Part shown: positions 6,344 to 11,822 of the stretch, piece by piece
Layout: each line of letters begins with the position of its first letter
How positions within the stretch are numbered: position 1 is the stretch's first letter
Origin: a virus
IMG/VR virus record: IMGVR_UViG_3300028608_000033
Location: 1-41,862 of that record
Length of the DNA stretch: 41,862 nt
Direction: 5' to 3' (one strand)
Translations under genes and position numbers: made by a program
Notes under the pieces: generated by a model
The model's database searches: none
Seen by the model: the letters and a program-made list of their open reading frames with translations, nothing else
Told to the model about the DNA's origin: nothing

Positions 6344-6718
6344 ATGGCAGAGCAGTTCACCGAGCAGGAGTCGAAGGCCCTGTCCGACCTCAAGGCCCAG
6401 ATCAAGCAGGTCAAGGAGGAGATCAGGGATGTGGAAGACAGGCGGAGGGCGCGTGAGAAGGTGAAGGCGGAGATCGCGGCCAAGATGCGTCTCCGTGGAC
6501 CCAAGGTGGCGCGAGACAACAAGATCCGCGCGGCACTCCTGGAGATGGCGAAGATCGCCAAGGTCTACGGCATGCGCTTCGATGCTCCGCCCACCCCTGC
6601 GGGATGGCGATTCACTCCTGCACGCTTCGCCTCCTTCAAGCTCCACGTCGACACGCCTGACGGCAAGACGGAGCTTGTCCAGATCTACACGAAGCACGAC
6701 GGCTTCGAGTGGGACTAG
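6344..6718 (+). CDS. unknown, N-terminal coiled coil
   Basis: A 124-residue protein. Residues about 5-50 are a highly charged coiled coil (EQESKALSDLKAQIKQVKEE), then a basic segment and a beta-rich C-terminal part ending DGFEWD. It starts 4 nt after the sigma-like gene, with AAGGA 8 nt before its ATG, so it is the last gene of the rightward island. Its TAG is the first base triplet of the composite double-hairpin element. The charged N-terminal helix pair suggests a DNA- or RNA-binding dimer or a partner of the sigma-like protein, but no family is recognised. Confidence 0.65.
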   Translation: MAEQFTEQESKALSDLKAQIKQVKEEIRDVEDRRRAREKVKAEIAAKMRLRGPKVARDNKIRAALLEMAKIAKVYGMRFDAPPTPAGWRFTPARFASFKLHVDTPDGKTELVQIYTKHDGFEWD

Positions 6719-6758
6719 CGAGACGACGGAGTCGCTCGCAACTGCTGGCTTCGCCAGC
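6716..6758 (+). terminator. composite double-hairpin terminator, copy 4 (plus strand)
   Basis: From the TAG stop, the first hairpin (6718-6739) has stem GCGAG/CTCGC, a bulged A, inner stem CGAC/GTCG and a GGA loop. The second (6744-6758) pairs GCTGGC with GCCAGC around TTC. Compared with the minus-strand copies the inner stem has changed from CGGC/GCCG to CGAC/GTCG, keeping the pairing. Confidence 0.7.
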
Positions 6759-6775
6759 TAGAAGAACGTCCTGAA

Positions 6776-6799
6776 CGGGCAGGGGGTGGGCCCTGCCCG
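6776..6799. terminator. bidirectional hairpin between convergent genes
   Basis: CGGGCAGGG and CCCTGCCCG form a 9-bp stem with a GGTGGG loop, placed between the rightward unit ending at 6718 and the leftward unit ending at 6845. A TTTT lies at 6827-6830. It probably stops transcription from both sides. Confidence 0.65.
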
Positions 6800-6844
6800 A
6801 ACAGCACACGCATCTAGCGTCATCAGTTTTCGGGCATAGATTCC

Positions 6845-6985
6845 TTAGTGGTTGATGTGCTCGTCGATCTCTTCGACCAGCTCGTAACGCTGGCTGATCC
6901 AGTCGAAGAGATCATCCCTCTCTGCACGGTAGTGCAGAGCGAGGCCGGAGACGGCCGCCAGAGCGGCCGCCAGGACCCAGATCAG
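6845..6985 (-). CDS. small single-TM protein (46 aa), CTG start likely
   Basis: An open frame encoding a clear transmembrane segment (IWVLAAALAAVSGLAL) followed by a charged helical tail ending EEIDEHINH. No ATG, GTG or TTG precedes the membrane segment in frame. The best start is a CTG at 6985 that overlaps the TGA of the 21-aa frame upstream (CTGA), with GAAGG 4 nt before it. The result is an N-out, C-in or anchored 46-residue peptide. The membrane segment and the acidic tail make it credible as a real product. It is the last gene of its leftward unit. Function unknown. Confidence 0.5.
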   Translation of the reverse strand: MIWVLAAALAAVSGLALHYRAERDDLFDWISQRYELVEEIDEHINH

Positions 6986-7047
6986 CTGACCTTCGTCAGG
7001 TCGTTGTCGTACTCGTCCTGCTTGACGTCCGTGACCTTGAGGGCCAT
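6982..7047 (-). CDS. tiny acidic peptide (21 aa)
   Basis: An ATG frame of 21 codons (MALKVTDVKQDEYDNDLTKV plus S) placed 3 nt after the TGA of the 128-aa gene. AAGGGG lies about 8 nt before the ATG. Its TGA overlaps the proposed CTG start of the membrane peptide. It could be a genuine micropeptide or a leader that brings ribosomes to the CTG. Function unknown. Confidence 0.45.
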   Translation of the reverse strand: MALKVTDVKQDEYDNDLTKVS

Positions 7048-7050
7048 GAG

Positions 7051-7437
7051 TCAGGTCCCCTTCTTGACGTTGTAGTTCTTGAACTGCTTCGCGTTCTCGT
7101 AGCTGTAGTTCTTGGTGCCGGGCTCCGTCTTGGAGTGCCACGACATGAGCATGGCGCCCCCGTCGTCGGCGATGGCCTCGATCGTGTAGACCGTGCCGTC
7201 GGACCAGTCCTTGTGGACGATCCGGTCGCCCTTGCTGAAGGTGTCCAGCTCGTACATGTACTCGTTGAACTTGGTGATGAGCACGTGCTCTCGCAGGCCG
7301 TCGTAGTCGAAGTCGAAGGTGCGCCGGACGAGGTAGGAGTACTCGACTCCGTTCTTGTCCTTGAGCACCGACTCGATGACCATCGTGCGGGTGTGATCCG
7401 TCGAGCGACGGACCTTGTCCCCAGCCTTGAACTTCAT
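7051..7437 (-). CDS. unknown, KOW/SH3-like beta-barrel repeats
   Basis: A 128-residue protein beginning MKFKAGDKVRR. Two stretches look like SH3/KOW-type strands: FKAGDKVRRS at the start and FSKGDRIVHKDWSDGTVYTI at about 67-86. The latter has the 'GD-V/I-turn-G-V-Y-T-I' signature typical of small barrel domains that bind RNA, DNA or proteins. A basic C-terminal tail ends KKGT. The ATG follows the TGA of the gene upstream after one base. It is probably part of a four-gene leftward unit from 7972 to 6845. No specific family is recognised. Confidence 0.65.
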   Translation of the reverse strand: MKFKAGDKVRRSTDHTRTMVIESVLKDKNGVEYSYLVRRTFDFDYDGLREHVLITKFNEYMYELDTFSKGDRIVHKDWSDGTVYTIEAIADDGGAMLMSWHSKTEPGTKNYSYENAKQFKNYNVKKGT

Positions 7438-7438
7438 G

Positions 7439-7972
7439 TCAGCCCTTCTGGTAGTAACGCTTGATGTTGTCGTTCGGTTCAGACGTGAGGTGATAGTCGC
7501 CCACTCCTCGGAGGAGCACGCACCTCTCATGCACTGCCACAACCACGTATCGATGACGTCCCTGTGAAAGCGAGACGTTGTCTCCAGGTACGTACCCCAG
7601 TGCGTTGGGCTTAGGCTCTGCCTTGCTGCTTGAAGCAGTTGCCAGCTTCCAGACATCAGCGTCCGCCAGTGCCAGAGTTCCCTGCGAGGTGGTCGCACTG
7701 GTCACCCAGACGACCTTCCTGAGGATGCCATCCTTGAACCACTGCGCGTCCCCCTCCCAGGTGACTCGGTAGATGGTGCTCGTCCAGGGCAGCTTGAATG
7801 CCTGCCCCGTCACGATAGGCATGGGCGGAGTCTCAAGACCCGCCTGCCACATGTCGTACATGCCGTTGACGATCCGCTTGGCGGCCTCGTCGATGGGCAC
7901 GTCTTCGTCGATCCACTGAGCGAGCACATCCGCTACGCGGTTGATCTGCTCAGCCTTGCTGGGTACCGCCAC
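7439..7972 (-). CDS. unknown (177 aa), helical N terminus and beta-rich C terminus
   Basis: I start at a GTG (7972) because GGAGG lies 4 nt before it; upstream codons in frame read like the structured leader. Residues about 5-45 are helical (KAEQINRVADVLAQWI), and the rest is beta-rich, with a C-terminal strand pair containing PGDNVSLSQGRHRYVVV that resembles a small barrel. This last motif is similar in style to the barrel motifs of the next gene, so the two may be related in function. No family is recognised. It begins downstream of the structured RNA region at 8040-8120. Confidence 0.6.
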   Translation of the reverse strand: MAVPSKAEQINRVADVLAQWIDEDVPIDEAAKRIVNGMYDMWQAGLETPPMPIVTGQAFKLPWTSTIYRVTWEGDAQWFKDGILRKVVWVTSATTSQGTLALADADVWKLATASSSKAEPKPNALGYVPGDNVSLSQGRHRYVVVAVHERCVLLRGVGDYHLTSEPNDNIKRYYQKG

Positions 7973-8002
7973 GTAACCTCCTGTGTATGGACCCATGGGC
8001 TC

Positions 8003-8033
8003 GCACGGAAAGGAAGGGGAGCACCTCCCGTGC
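8003..8033 (-). promoter_or_regulatory. leader hairpin before the 7972 gene
   Basis: GCACGG (8003-8008) pairs with CCGTGC (8028-8033), and an inner GGGAG/CTCCC pair is possible. It lies between the three-way-junction RNA and the GGAGG ribosome site of the gene starting at 7972. Confidence 0.4.
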
Positions 8034-8039
8034 CAGCTC

Positions 8040-8120
8040 AAGGGTCCACACCCAGCGTCAGTCCAGCTTGCTGGCTGACTTGAGTCACGCCACAAGGCGT
8101 GACGTTCGGGTGTGGCCCTT
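8040..8120 (-). ncRNA. three-way-junction structured RNA
   Basis: An 81-nt region closes on itself. The outer stem pairs 8040-8053 with 8108-8120 (13 bp with one bulged base). Inside are hairpin A (8057-8079, GTCAG/CTGAC plus CCAGC/GCTGG with one bulge) and hairpin B (8084-8103, GTCACGCC/GGCGTGAC with a 4-nt loop). It lies 8 nt beyond the stop of the 152-aa gene on the leftward transcript and upstream of the 7972 gene. It may be an elaborate terminator, a protected 3' end or a cis-regulatory RNA. No known riboswitch class is recognised. Confidence 0.55.
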
Positions 8121-8128
8121 CCTTACCG

Positions 8129-8587
8129 CTAGTTGTAGCTGGGACCCGCCTCGTTCTCGTCCCACTTGTACTCGGCGACCCTGGTCACCGCGTACTCGAC
8201 AGCTCCGCCCCAGGACCATCCACGGTCCTGCTTGGACTGAGCGTTGGAGAGCACGCGCTTCGCCTTGTCAGTGGCCTTGACGACACCCCTCCCGCCGAGG
8301 TAGCTGAGAAGGTTGGAGGCGCCGAAGCCATCCTGGTTGATCTCCGCCAGGGTCTCGACGGGAATGCCGAGGTCGATGAGCGCGGCGCCCACGAGGCAGC
8401 CGGGCTGCGTGAGGTTGCCGTCCGCGTCGGGGTGCACGTAGGTGCACACCAGGTACGGGTCACCGTCCACGTCGTCACCCTCGCCGATGGCGACGCTCTT
8501 GACGTAGACGTACTCCGGACCCTCTTCCTTCGCCACGATGGCGTTGTTCATGGCACGGACCGCGTCGTTGTAAGTGATCTCGATCAT
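8129..8587 (-). CDS. unknown acidic protein (152 aa)
   Basis: An acidic 152-residue protein. The N-terminal part begins MIEITYNDAVRAMNNAI. The middle (about 28-85) contains a strand pair and a PGCLVGAALIDLGIP stretch that recalls a widespread group of phage hypothetical proteins. The C-terminal part reads SKQDRGWSWGGAVEYA. GAGGGG precedes the ATG by about 9 nt. It is flanked by an unusual long-range inverted repeat upstream and the three-way-junction RNA downstream, so it seems to be a separate transcription unit. Function unknown. Confidence 0.65.
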   Translation of the reverse strand: MIEITYNDAVRAMNNAIVAKEEGPEYVYVKSVAIGEGDDVDGDPYLVCTYVHPDADGNLTQPGCLVGAALIDLGIPVETLAEINQDGFGASNLLSYLGGRGVVKATDKAKRVLSNAQSKQDRGWSWGGAVEYAVTRVAEYKWDENEAGPSYN

Positions 8588-8625
8588 GTAGTACCCCTCG
8601 TCTATGCCCGTGTTGTCACGGAGAG

Positions 8626-8757
8626 GGATGCACAGACCTGACGGGTGGGACTCCCATCAGTGGAGCGTCGGGCGACGTACGGTCCCTTAGGGTCCTTGAG
8701 CCTCGGCGATGAGACCGACCTATGCATGGCTCGACCACAGCTCCTGCCTGTGCATCC
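8626..8757 (-). repeat. 10-bp inverted repeat spanning the leader of the 8587 gene
   Basis: GGATGCACAG at 8626-8635 and CTGTGCATCC at 8748-8757 are perfect complements 112 nt apart. On the leftward RNA they would close a domain containing smaller stems (for example TGGGA-G-TCCCA and a GGACCCT/AGGGACC pair) just before the ribosome site of the gene starting at 8587. Confidence 0.45.
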
Positions 8758-8766
8758 TTCACCGCG

Positions 8767-8784
8767 CCGGTGCCGAAGCACCGG
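8767..8784 (-). terminator. UUCG-loop hairpin after the lipoprotein gene
   Basis: CCGGTGC and GCACCGG pair, with a UUCG loop on the minus strand, starting 14 nt after the lipoprotein stop. Confidence 0.65.
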
Positions 8785-8797
8785 AGACGGCTTCCTT

Positions 8798-9205
8798 CTA
8801 CTGCGCCCTCGGCCCCTCGCTGGACCCACGGAAGTCGGGGTCCGGGATGATGGACTGGGGCTTGAACGTCACGCGGTAGTGGTACACGCTGACGTTGATG
8901 GGCTCGCCCTGCTCGACGAAGTACGAGACGTTGTCGGACAGGCCCAGGAAGTGCTTCTTGTACTGGTCCTTGCCGGTCTTGCACGTCACTTCGAGCTGGT
9001 TGCCCTCATCGGTGATGGAGCACCGGCCGACGACTTCCATGAGGTACTTGTCGGTGATGCCGTTGAACATCACGATCCGACGGTTGACCTCGAAGTTGTC
9101 AGCAGCCTTGGAGATGTTCTCCGAGGCCACGTCGGCGTCGTCACAGGCGGTCAGCCCGAAGGCTGCCGCCAGCACGAGCGCACTGGTGATGAGCTTCTTC
9201 TTCAC
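8798..9205 (-). CDS. phage lipoprotein, beta-sandwich-like
   Basis: A 135-residue lipoprotein with a basic start (VKKK), a hydrophobic core and a lipobox LTAC giving C21 as the lipidated residue. The mature part is beta-rich with two further Cys (C62, C75) that could form a disulphide, and ends with a charged Pro/Arg tail. Small surface lipoproteins encoded by phages often block superinfection by later phages, which is a reasonable inference here. The GTG start lies 8 nt beyond the stop of the TerD-domain gene, with a weak AGGG upstream, and the pair is bounded by hairpins on both sides. Confidence 0.75.
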   Translation of the reverse strand: MKKKLITSALVLAAAFGLTACDDADVASENISKAADNFEVNRRIVMFNGITDKYLMEVVGRCSITDEGNQLEVTCKTGKDQYKKHFLGLSDNVSYFVEQGEPINVSVYHYRVTFKPQSIIPDPDFRGSSEGPRAQ

Positions 9206-9212
9206 GGTGTCC

Positions 9213-9800
9213 CTACTTGTAGTTGTTGCGGGGTCCCGCATCCATGACGAGTCGAGTGCCCGACCACGCGGGTCGGTTCTCGCTGCCACGGGCCGAGTAC
9301 TTCTCGTCGTAAGCGACCGTGACACGGCCATCCACGACGGAGATGATCCCGGGGACGCAGGTGTAGACGGTGTCATTGTCGTTGGCGTTGACCGCCTCGA
9401 TCTTGACGTGGTTCGTACCGTCCGAGATGACGAGCGTGACGGCGTACTTGCGGAAGCTGCCGGTACCGTTCGACTGGGCGGAGTACGCCCAGGGAGCGAT
9501 GGCAACGACCCGAGTAGAGCCATCCAGCTTGATCGTGAGGGACTCCTCGGCGCTCCTGGAGCCCATGAGGGTCCACCCGCGCCCGACGTCACCGGAGTGC
9601 CGCACAGAGCCGTCAGACGACTCCTGCCGGACGGGCAGAGCACCCGCGCCGAACATGGCGATGGACTCCGTGGTGCCATCCTGGTACAGGATCTCGGCCC
9701 CAAGGTCGTAGTCCGTCTTGTTCGGCCACATCATCTTGACCGTGACCTCGGACACCTTGTTCAAGGTGACGGGAGCGTCACCCTTCTTCAAGTTGATCAT
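9213..9800 (-). CDS. TerD-domain protein
   Basis: A 195-residue protein with the TerD beta-sandwich pattern: INLKKGDAPVTL at the start, then the calcium-site region WPNKTDYDLGAEILY (about 25-39), a later HSGDVGRGW segment (about 67-75) and LTIKLDG (about 87-93). TerD proteins bind calcium and occur in tellurite-stress operons and also in actinobacterial phages, where they are thought to act at the membrane in stress or phage defence rather than in metal resistance. A typical AAGGGGA ribosome site stands 5-6 nt before the ATG. It forms a two-gene unit with the following lipoprotein. Confidence 0.75.
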   Translation of the reverse strand: MINLKKGDAPVTLNKVSEVTVKMMWPNKTDYDLGAEILYQDGTTESIAMFGAGALPVRQESSDGSVRHSGDVGRGWTLMGSRSAEESLTIKLDGSTRVVAIAPWAYSAQSNGTGSFRKYAVTLVISDGTNHVKIEAVNANDNDTVYTCVPGIISVVDGRVTVAYDEKYSARGSENRPAWSGTRLVMDAGPRNNYK

Positions 9801-9818
9801 GTCTTTCCCCTTTCTGCT

Positions 9819-9853
9819 CTAATGAGCATGAACGTGCTCGCATGAGCGAGCAC
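9819..9853 (-). terminator. overlapping alternative hairpins before the TerD gene
   Basis: GTGCTCG/CGAGCAC (9834-9853) forms a 7-bp terminator-like stem. Its distal arm can instead pair as GAGCA/TGCTC with 9824-9839, and a further TGCTC/GAGCA pair lies next to the ribosome site. The structures exclude one another, as in attenuators, but may only be a terminator plus leader hairpin. Confidence 0.45.
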
Positions 9854-9873
9854 GAACACGAACACAGGAACAG

Positions 9874-10113
9874 CTACGCAGGGAGCCTGAACTCCGGGCG
9901 GTTGAGCGTCTTGACGCAGTCGGGGTCGTACAGCACCTCGAACTGGTCACCGCGCATGAACACGCGGTAGTCACCCTCGCAGGTGATGACCGTGGTGTTC
10001 CGGCGCTTGTCCTCATCCTTGATGAGCTTGGCGAGGCCCGCAGCCGCCAGGATGGAAGCCACGGCCATGACGGCGATGATCGTCCACGCAGTGGACTTCT
10101 TGATCTGAGCCAT
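9874..10113 (-). CDS. small membrane protein, one TM (79 aa)
   Basis: A 79-residue protein with a basic start (MAQIKKS), one transmembrane segment at about 9-30 (WTIIAVMAVASILAAAGLA), then a charged linker and a beta-rich domain with two Cys (C45, C66). Topology is probably N-in with an exported C-terminal domain, where the Cys pair could form a disulphide. It starts 3 nt after the stop of another membrane protein, so the two are made together. Function unknown; envelope modification or exclusion of other phages is a possibility from context only. Confidence 0.65.
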   Translation of the reverse strand: MAQIKKSTAWTIIAVMAVASILAAAGLAKLIKDEDKRRNTTVITCEGDYRVFMRGDQFEVLYDPDCVKTLNRPEFRLPA

Positions 10114-10116
10114 GGT

Positions 10117-10368
10117 TCAGCCTCGCTTCTTGATGAGATCGGAGATGCGCGGCCAGAAGTACCACACCGCCACGATGGCGACCAGGACCCACCAGTAACT
10201 GGCGAGCACGGACAGGACGAGGGCGACGAGGCCGATGGCGGCCACGAGGAACACCAGGGTGGCGAAGACCGCCACGATGATGGCCACGGGCTTGTCGTCG
10301 GACGGCAGGGCGTTGAACTCGTCCTGCCACTCCTTGAAGGCGCGCTGAAGGATCTCGATACGAGACAT
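10117..10368 (-). CDS. small membrane protein, two TMs (83 aa)
   Basis: An 83-residue protein. After an amphipathic N-terminal helix (IEILQRAFKEWQDEFNAL) come two hydrophobic segments, about 27-49 and 52-72, and a basic tail ending KKRG. This topology is common among phage holins and envelope proteins. The ATG follows a leader with an AGGGGAGA ribosome site and a GAGCTG/CAGCTC hairpin. It is co-transcribed with the one-TM protein. I do not call it a holin because it lies far from the endolysin and in the early-type leftward run. Confidence 0.65.
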   Translation of the reverse strand: MSRIEILQRAFKEWQDEFNALPSDDKPVAIIVAVFATLVFLVAAIGLVALVLSVLASYWWVLVAIVAVWYFWPRISDLIKKRG

Positions 10369-10411
10369 TCTCTCCCCTAGGGTGTGTGCTAGTGAGCTGT
10401 CACAGCTCAGG

Positions 10412-10436
10412 GGTCACACGTGCGAGACGTGTGACC
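10412..10436 (-). terminator. 10-bp hairpin after the 10451 gene
   Basis: GGTCACACGT and ACGTGTGACC pair perfectly around GCGAG, 14 nt beyond the stop at 10451. The leader hairpin of the next gene (GAGCTG/CAGCTC, about 10394-10408) follows. Confidence 0.65.
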
Positions 10437-10450
10437 GAGTGCGTGACAGA

Positions 10451-10870
10451 TCAGAGTTCGTCGACCTGGCCCTCGATGAGGTCCGCGATCTGCGCGAACG
10501 TGAGCTTCTCGGTGTCGTTGCACGACGACGCGGAGACCGAGTCGCCGTCGTCGTCGTGCTTGAGGATGGGGTCGGACGCCGAGATGCCGGTGATGTCGCG
10601 GATCACCTTGGGCAGGAAGTCGCCGGTCCCGAAGTCCTCGTCGGTGACGCAGAAGCGCCCCTCCTCGTTCCACTTGCCGACCTCGGGCATGCTCTTCATG
10701 ACGACGTCCGTCAGGACGCCGAGGCAGCAGAAACCAGCAGGCTTGGGCGGGCAGCACCCCTCGGCACCGCAGCCGTCCTCGTCCTTGGGGCGGTTGAGGA
10801 AGCCGGACGTCTGGGCGTAGTCACCCGAACGCAGCGCAGCGGTCCACTTGTCGGCCCAGTACTGAAGCAT
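10451..10870 (-). CDS. Cys-rich protein of a common phage family (FCCLGVL motif)
   Basis: A 139-residue protein. The segment W-ADKWTAALRSGDYAQTSG near the start, followed by FCCLGVLTDV (about 47-56), is a pattern I know from many phage hypothetical proteins of no assigned function. Here an insert with extra Cys (CGAEGCCPP) precedes it, so six Cys fall within about 16 residues, compatible with a metal site. The C-terminal part is acidic and helical (KLTFAQIADLIEGQVDEL). It has an AAGGGGAGAGA ribosome site, its own leader hairpin and a terminator, so it is a single-gene unit. Confidence 0.7.
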   Translation of the reverse strand: MLQYWADKWTAALRSGDYAQTSGFLNRPKDEDGCGAEGCCPPKPAGFCCLGVLTDVVMKSMPEVGKWNEEGRFCVTDEDFGTGDFLPKVIRDITGISASDPILKHDDDGDSVSASSCNDTEKLTFAQIADLIEGQVDEL

Positions 10871-10873
10871 GGA

Positions 10874-10956
10874 TCTCTCCCCTTGTCAGGAATGGTGTGA
10901 GCTAGGCAGCTCAAAGGACGCACCCCCGAAGGGGTGCGCCCGAGTGAAGCCTAGAT
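10874..10956 (-). repeat. leader cassette, copy A
   Basis: On the leftward transcript the cassette reads: a GATCTAGGCTTCACTCGGGC block, a UUCG-loop hairpin (10919-10938, CGCACCCC/GGGGTGCG), then TTGAGCTGCCTAGCTCAC (a GAGCT/AGCTC leader hairpin, plus-strand 10897-10914), and an AAGGGGAGA ribosome site. Copy B at 11689-11777 has the same blocks around a different hairpin. It ends one gene and starts the next. Confidence 0.6.
10919..10938 (-). terminator. UUCG-loop hairpin after the 10956 gene
   Basis: CGCACCCC pairs with GGGGTGCG; on the minus strand the loop is UUCG closed by C-G. The same stem sequence recurs at 14995-15015 in the gene-free region. Confidence 0.65.
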
Positions 10957-11684
10957 CAGCGCAGCTCGAACGAGCCGCCGACGGACGCCGGAGTGGTGCC
11001 GTACGTGGCCTGCTTGAGCGGGCCGTACTCCTTCTCGGCGTAGTCGAGGGAGCCGCCCGTCACGCCACCGGCGTTCAGGAAGGCGATCTCGTGGTACGCG
11101 CCGAGCTTGCGGACGATCATGTAGATCGGGGAGCCGTTCTCCTTCCGCTTGCCCATGATGATGTCGCCGTCCTTGAAGACCGGCGGCGTGAAGAGCGTCA
11201 TGGCCTGGATGTTGCGCAGGGCCGTGTTCCACATCGACGACGTGGACGGCTTGTACGCACCGGAGACGATGGAGCCGCCGGTGACCACGATGGTCACCTG
11301 GCCGTCGCTCTCGCGGCGGACGACGCCCTCGACGCGGACAGCGTCGTTGTAGGCGTCCTTGTAGATCTGGCCGACCTTCGGGAGGGCCAGGATCGACTTC
11401 CAGGCGTCCGTCAGGTCCTTGGCGCTGATGGTCGGGTACGAGTCCCGGGCGATGAAGCCACGGTCCTCGGCACCCAAGCCGGACAGGCCGAGCCGGTCGA
11501 GACCGGCGAAGTAGCCACCGAAGAGCTGGCCGAGGACGCAGACGTCTCCCATGGAGATGTCCAGCTTCTCGACCTTGATCTTCGACCGCCAGTCCTTCAG
11601 CTCCGTGAAGGTGCTGACGCGGCTGTCGAGGTACGCGACGCCCTTGTTCGCGTAGGACAGGGCGAGCGCGTTGATGTTGGTCAT
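10956..11684 (-). CDS. unknown protein, member of an in-window paralogous pair
   Basis: A 242-residue protein that shares its N-terminal half with the product of the next gene upstream (11820-12497). Both have a 'LD-V' helix, a KLD(I/M) segment, then CVLGQ(L/V)(F/Y)G-Y--GL--L. Here the motif is CVLGQLFGGYFAGLDRLGL at about 49-67. The C-terminal half differs: a PIYMIVRKLGAYHEIAF strand region and a Gly-rich end. The family is common in actinophages as hypothetical proteins, and the conserved Cys-Val-Leu-Gly core suggests a folded helical domain. AAGGGGAAAGA prec. the ATG. Role unknown. Confidence 0.7.
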   Translation of the reverse strand: MTNINALALSYANKGVAYLDSRVSTFTELKDWRSKIKVEKLDISMGDVCVLGQLFGGYFAGLDRLGLSGLGAEDRGFIARDSYPTISAKDLTDAWKSILALPKVGQIYKDAYNDAVRVEGVVRRESDGQVTIVVTGGSIVSGAYKPSTSSMWNTALRNIQAMTLFTPPVFKDGDIIMGKRKENGSPIYMIVRKLGAYHEIAFLNAGGVTGGSLDYAEKEYGPLKQATYGTTPASVGGSFELR

Positions 11685-11688
11685 GTCT

Positions 11689-11777
11689 TTCCCCTTGCTT
11701 GAGTGTGTTGTGAGCTAGGCAGCTCAAAGGACCGGCATCCCCCGAAGGGGATGACCGGCCCGAGTGGAGCCTAGATC
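11689..11777 (-). repeat. leader cassette, copy B
   Basis: Same architecture as copy A: GATCTAGGCTCCACTCGGGC block, a UUCG-loop hairpin (11732-11758), TTGAGCTGCCTAGCTCAC (plus-strand 11710-11727) and an AAGGGGAAA ribosome site. The blocks are nearly identical to copy A while the central hairpin has a different sequence. Confidence 0.6.
11732..11758 (-). terminator. UUCG-loop hairpin in leader cassette B
   Basis: ATCCCC/GGGGAT and CCGG/CCGG stems flank a small internal loop, with a UUCG loop on the minus strand. Confidence 0.6.
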
Positions 11778-11822
11778 CACGCACGAAGTGCGTGTTTGCG
11801 AGCGGCTTACGCCGTCTCGCTA
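11778..11822 (-). terminator. composite double-hairpin terminator, copy 2
   Basis: Read leftward from the TAG of the gene ending at 11820: first hairpin 11820-11798 with GCGAG/CTCGC, bulged A, CGGC/GCCG and a GTAA loop; then AAA and a second hairpin (11794-11778) CACGCAC/GTGCGTG around TTC. Same plan as copy 1. Confidence 0.7.

Noticed and set aside
9213-9800. Tellurite-resistance function for the TerD gene
   Set aside because: A single TerD domain without the rest of a ter operon does not support metal resistance.
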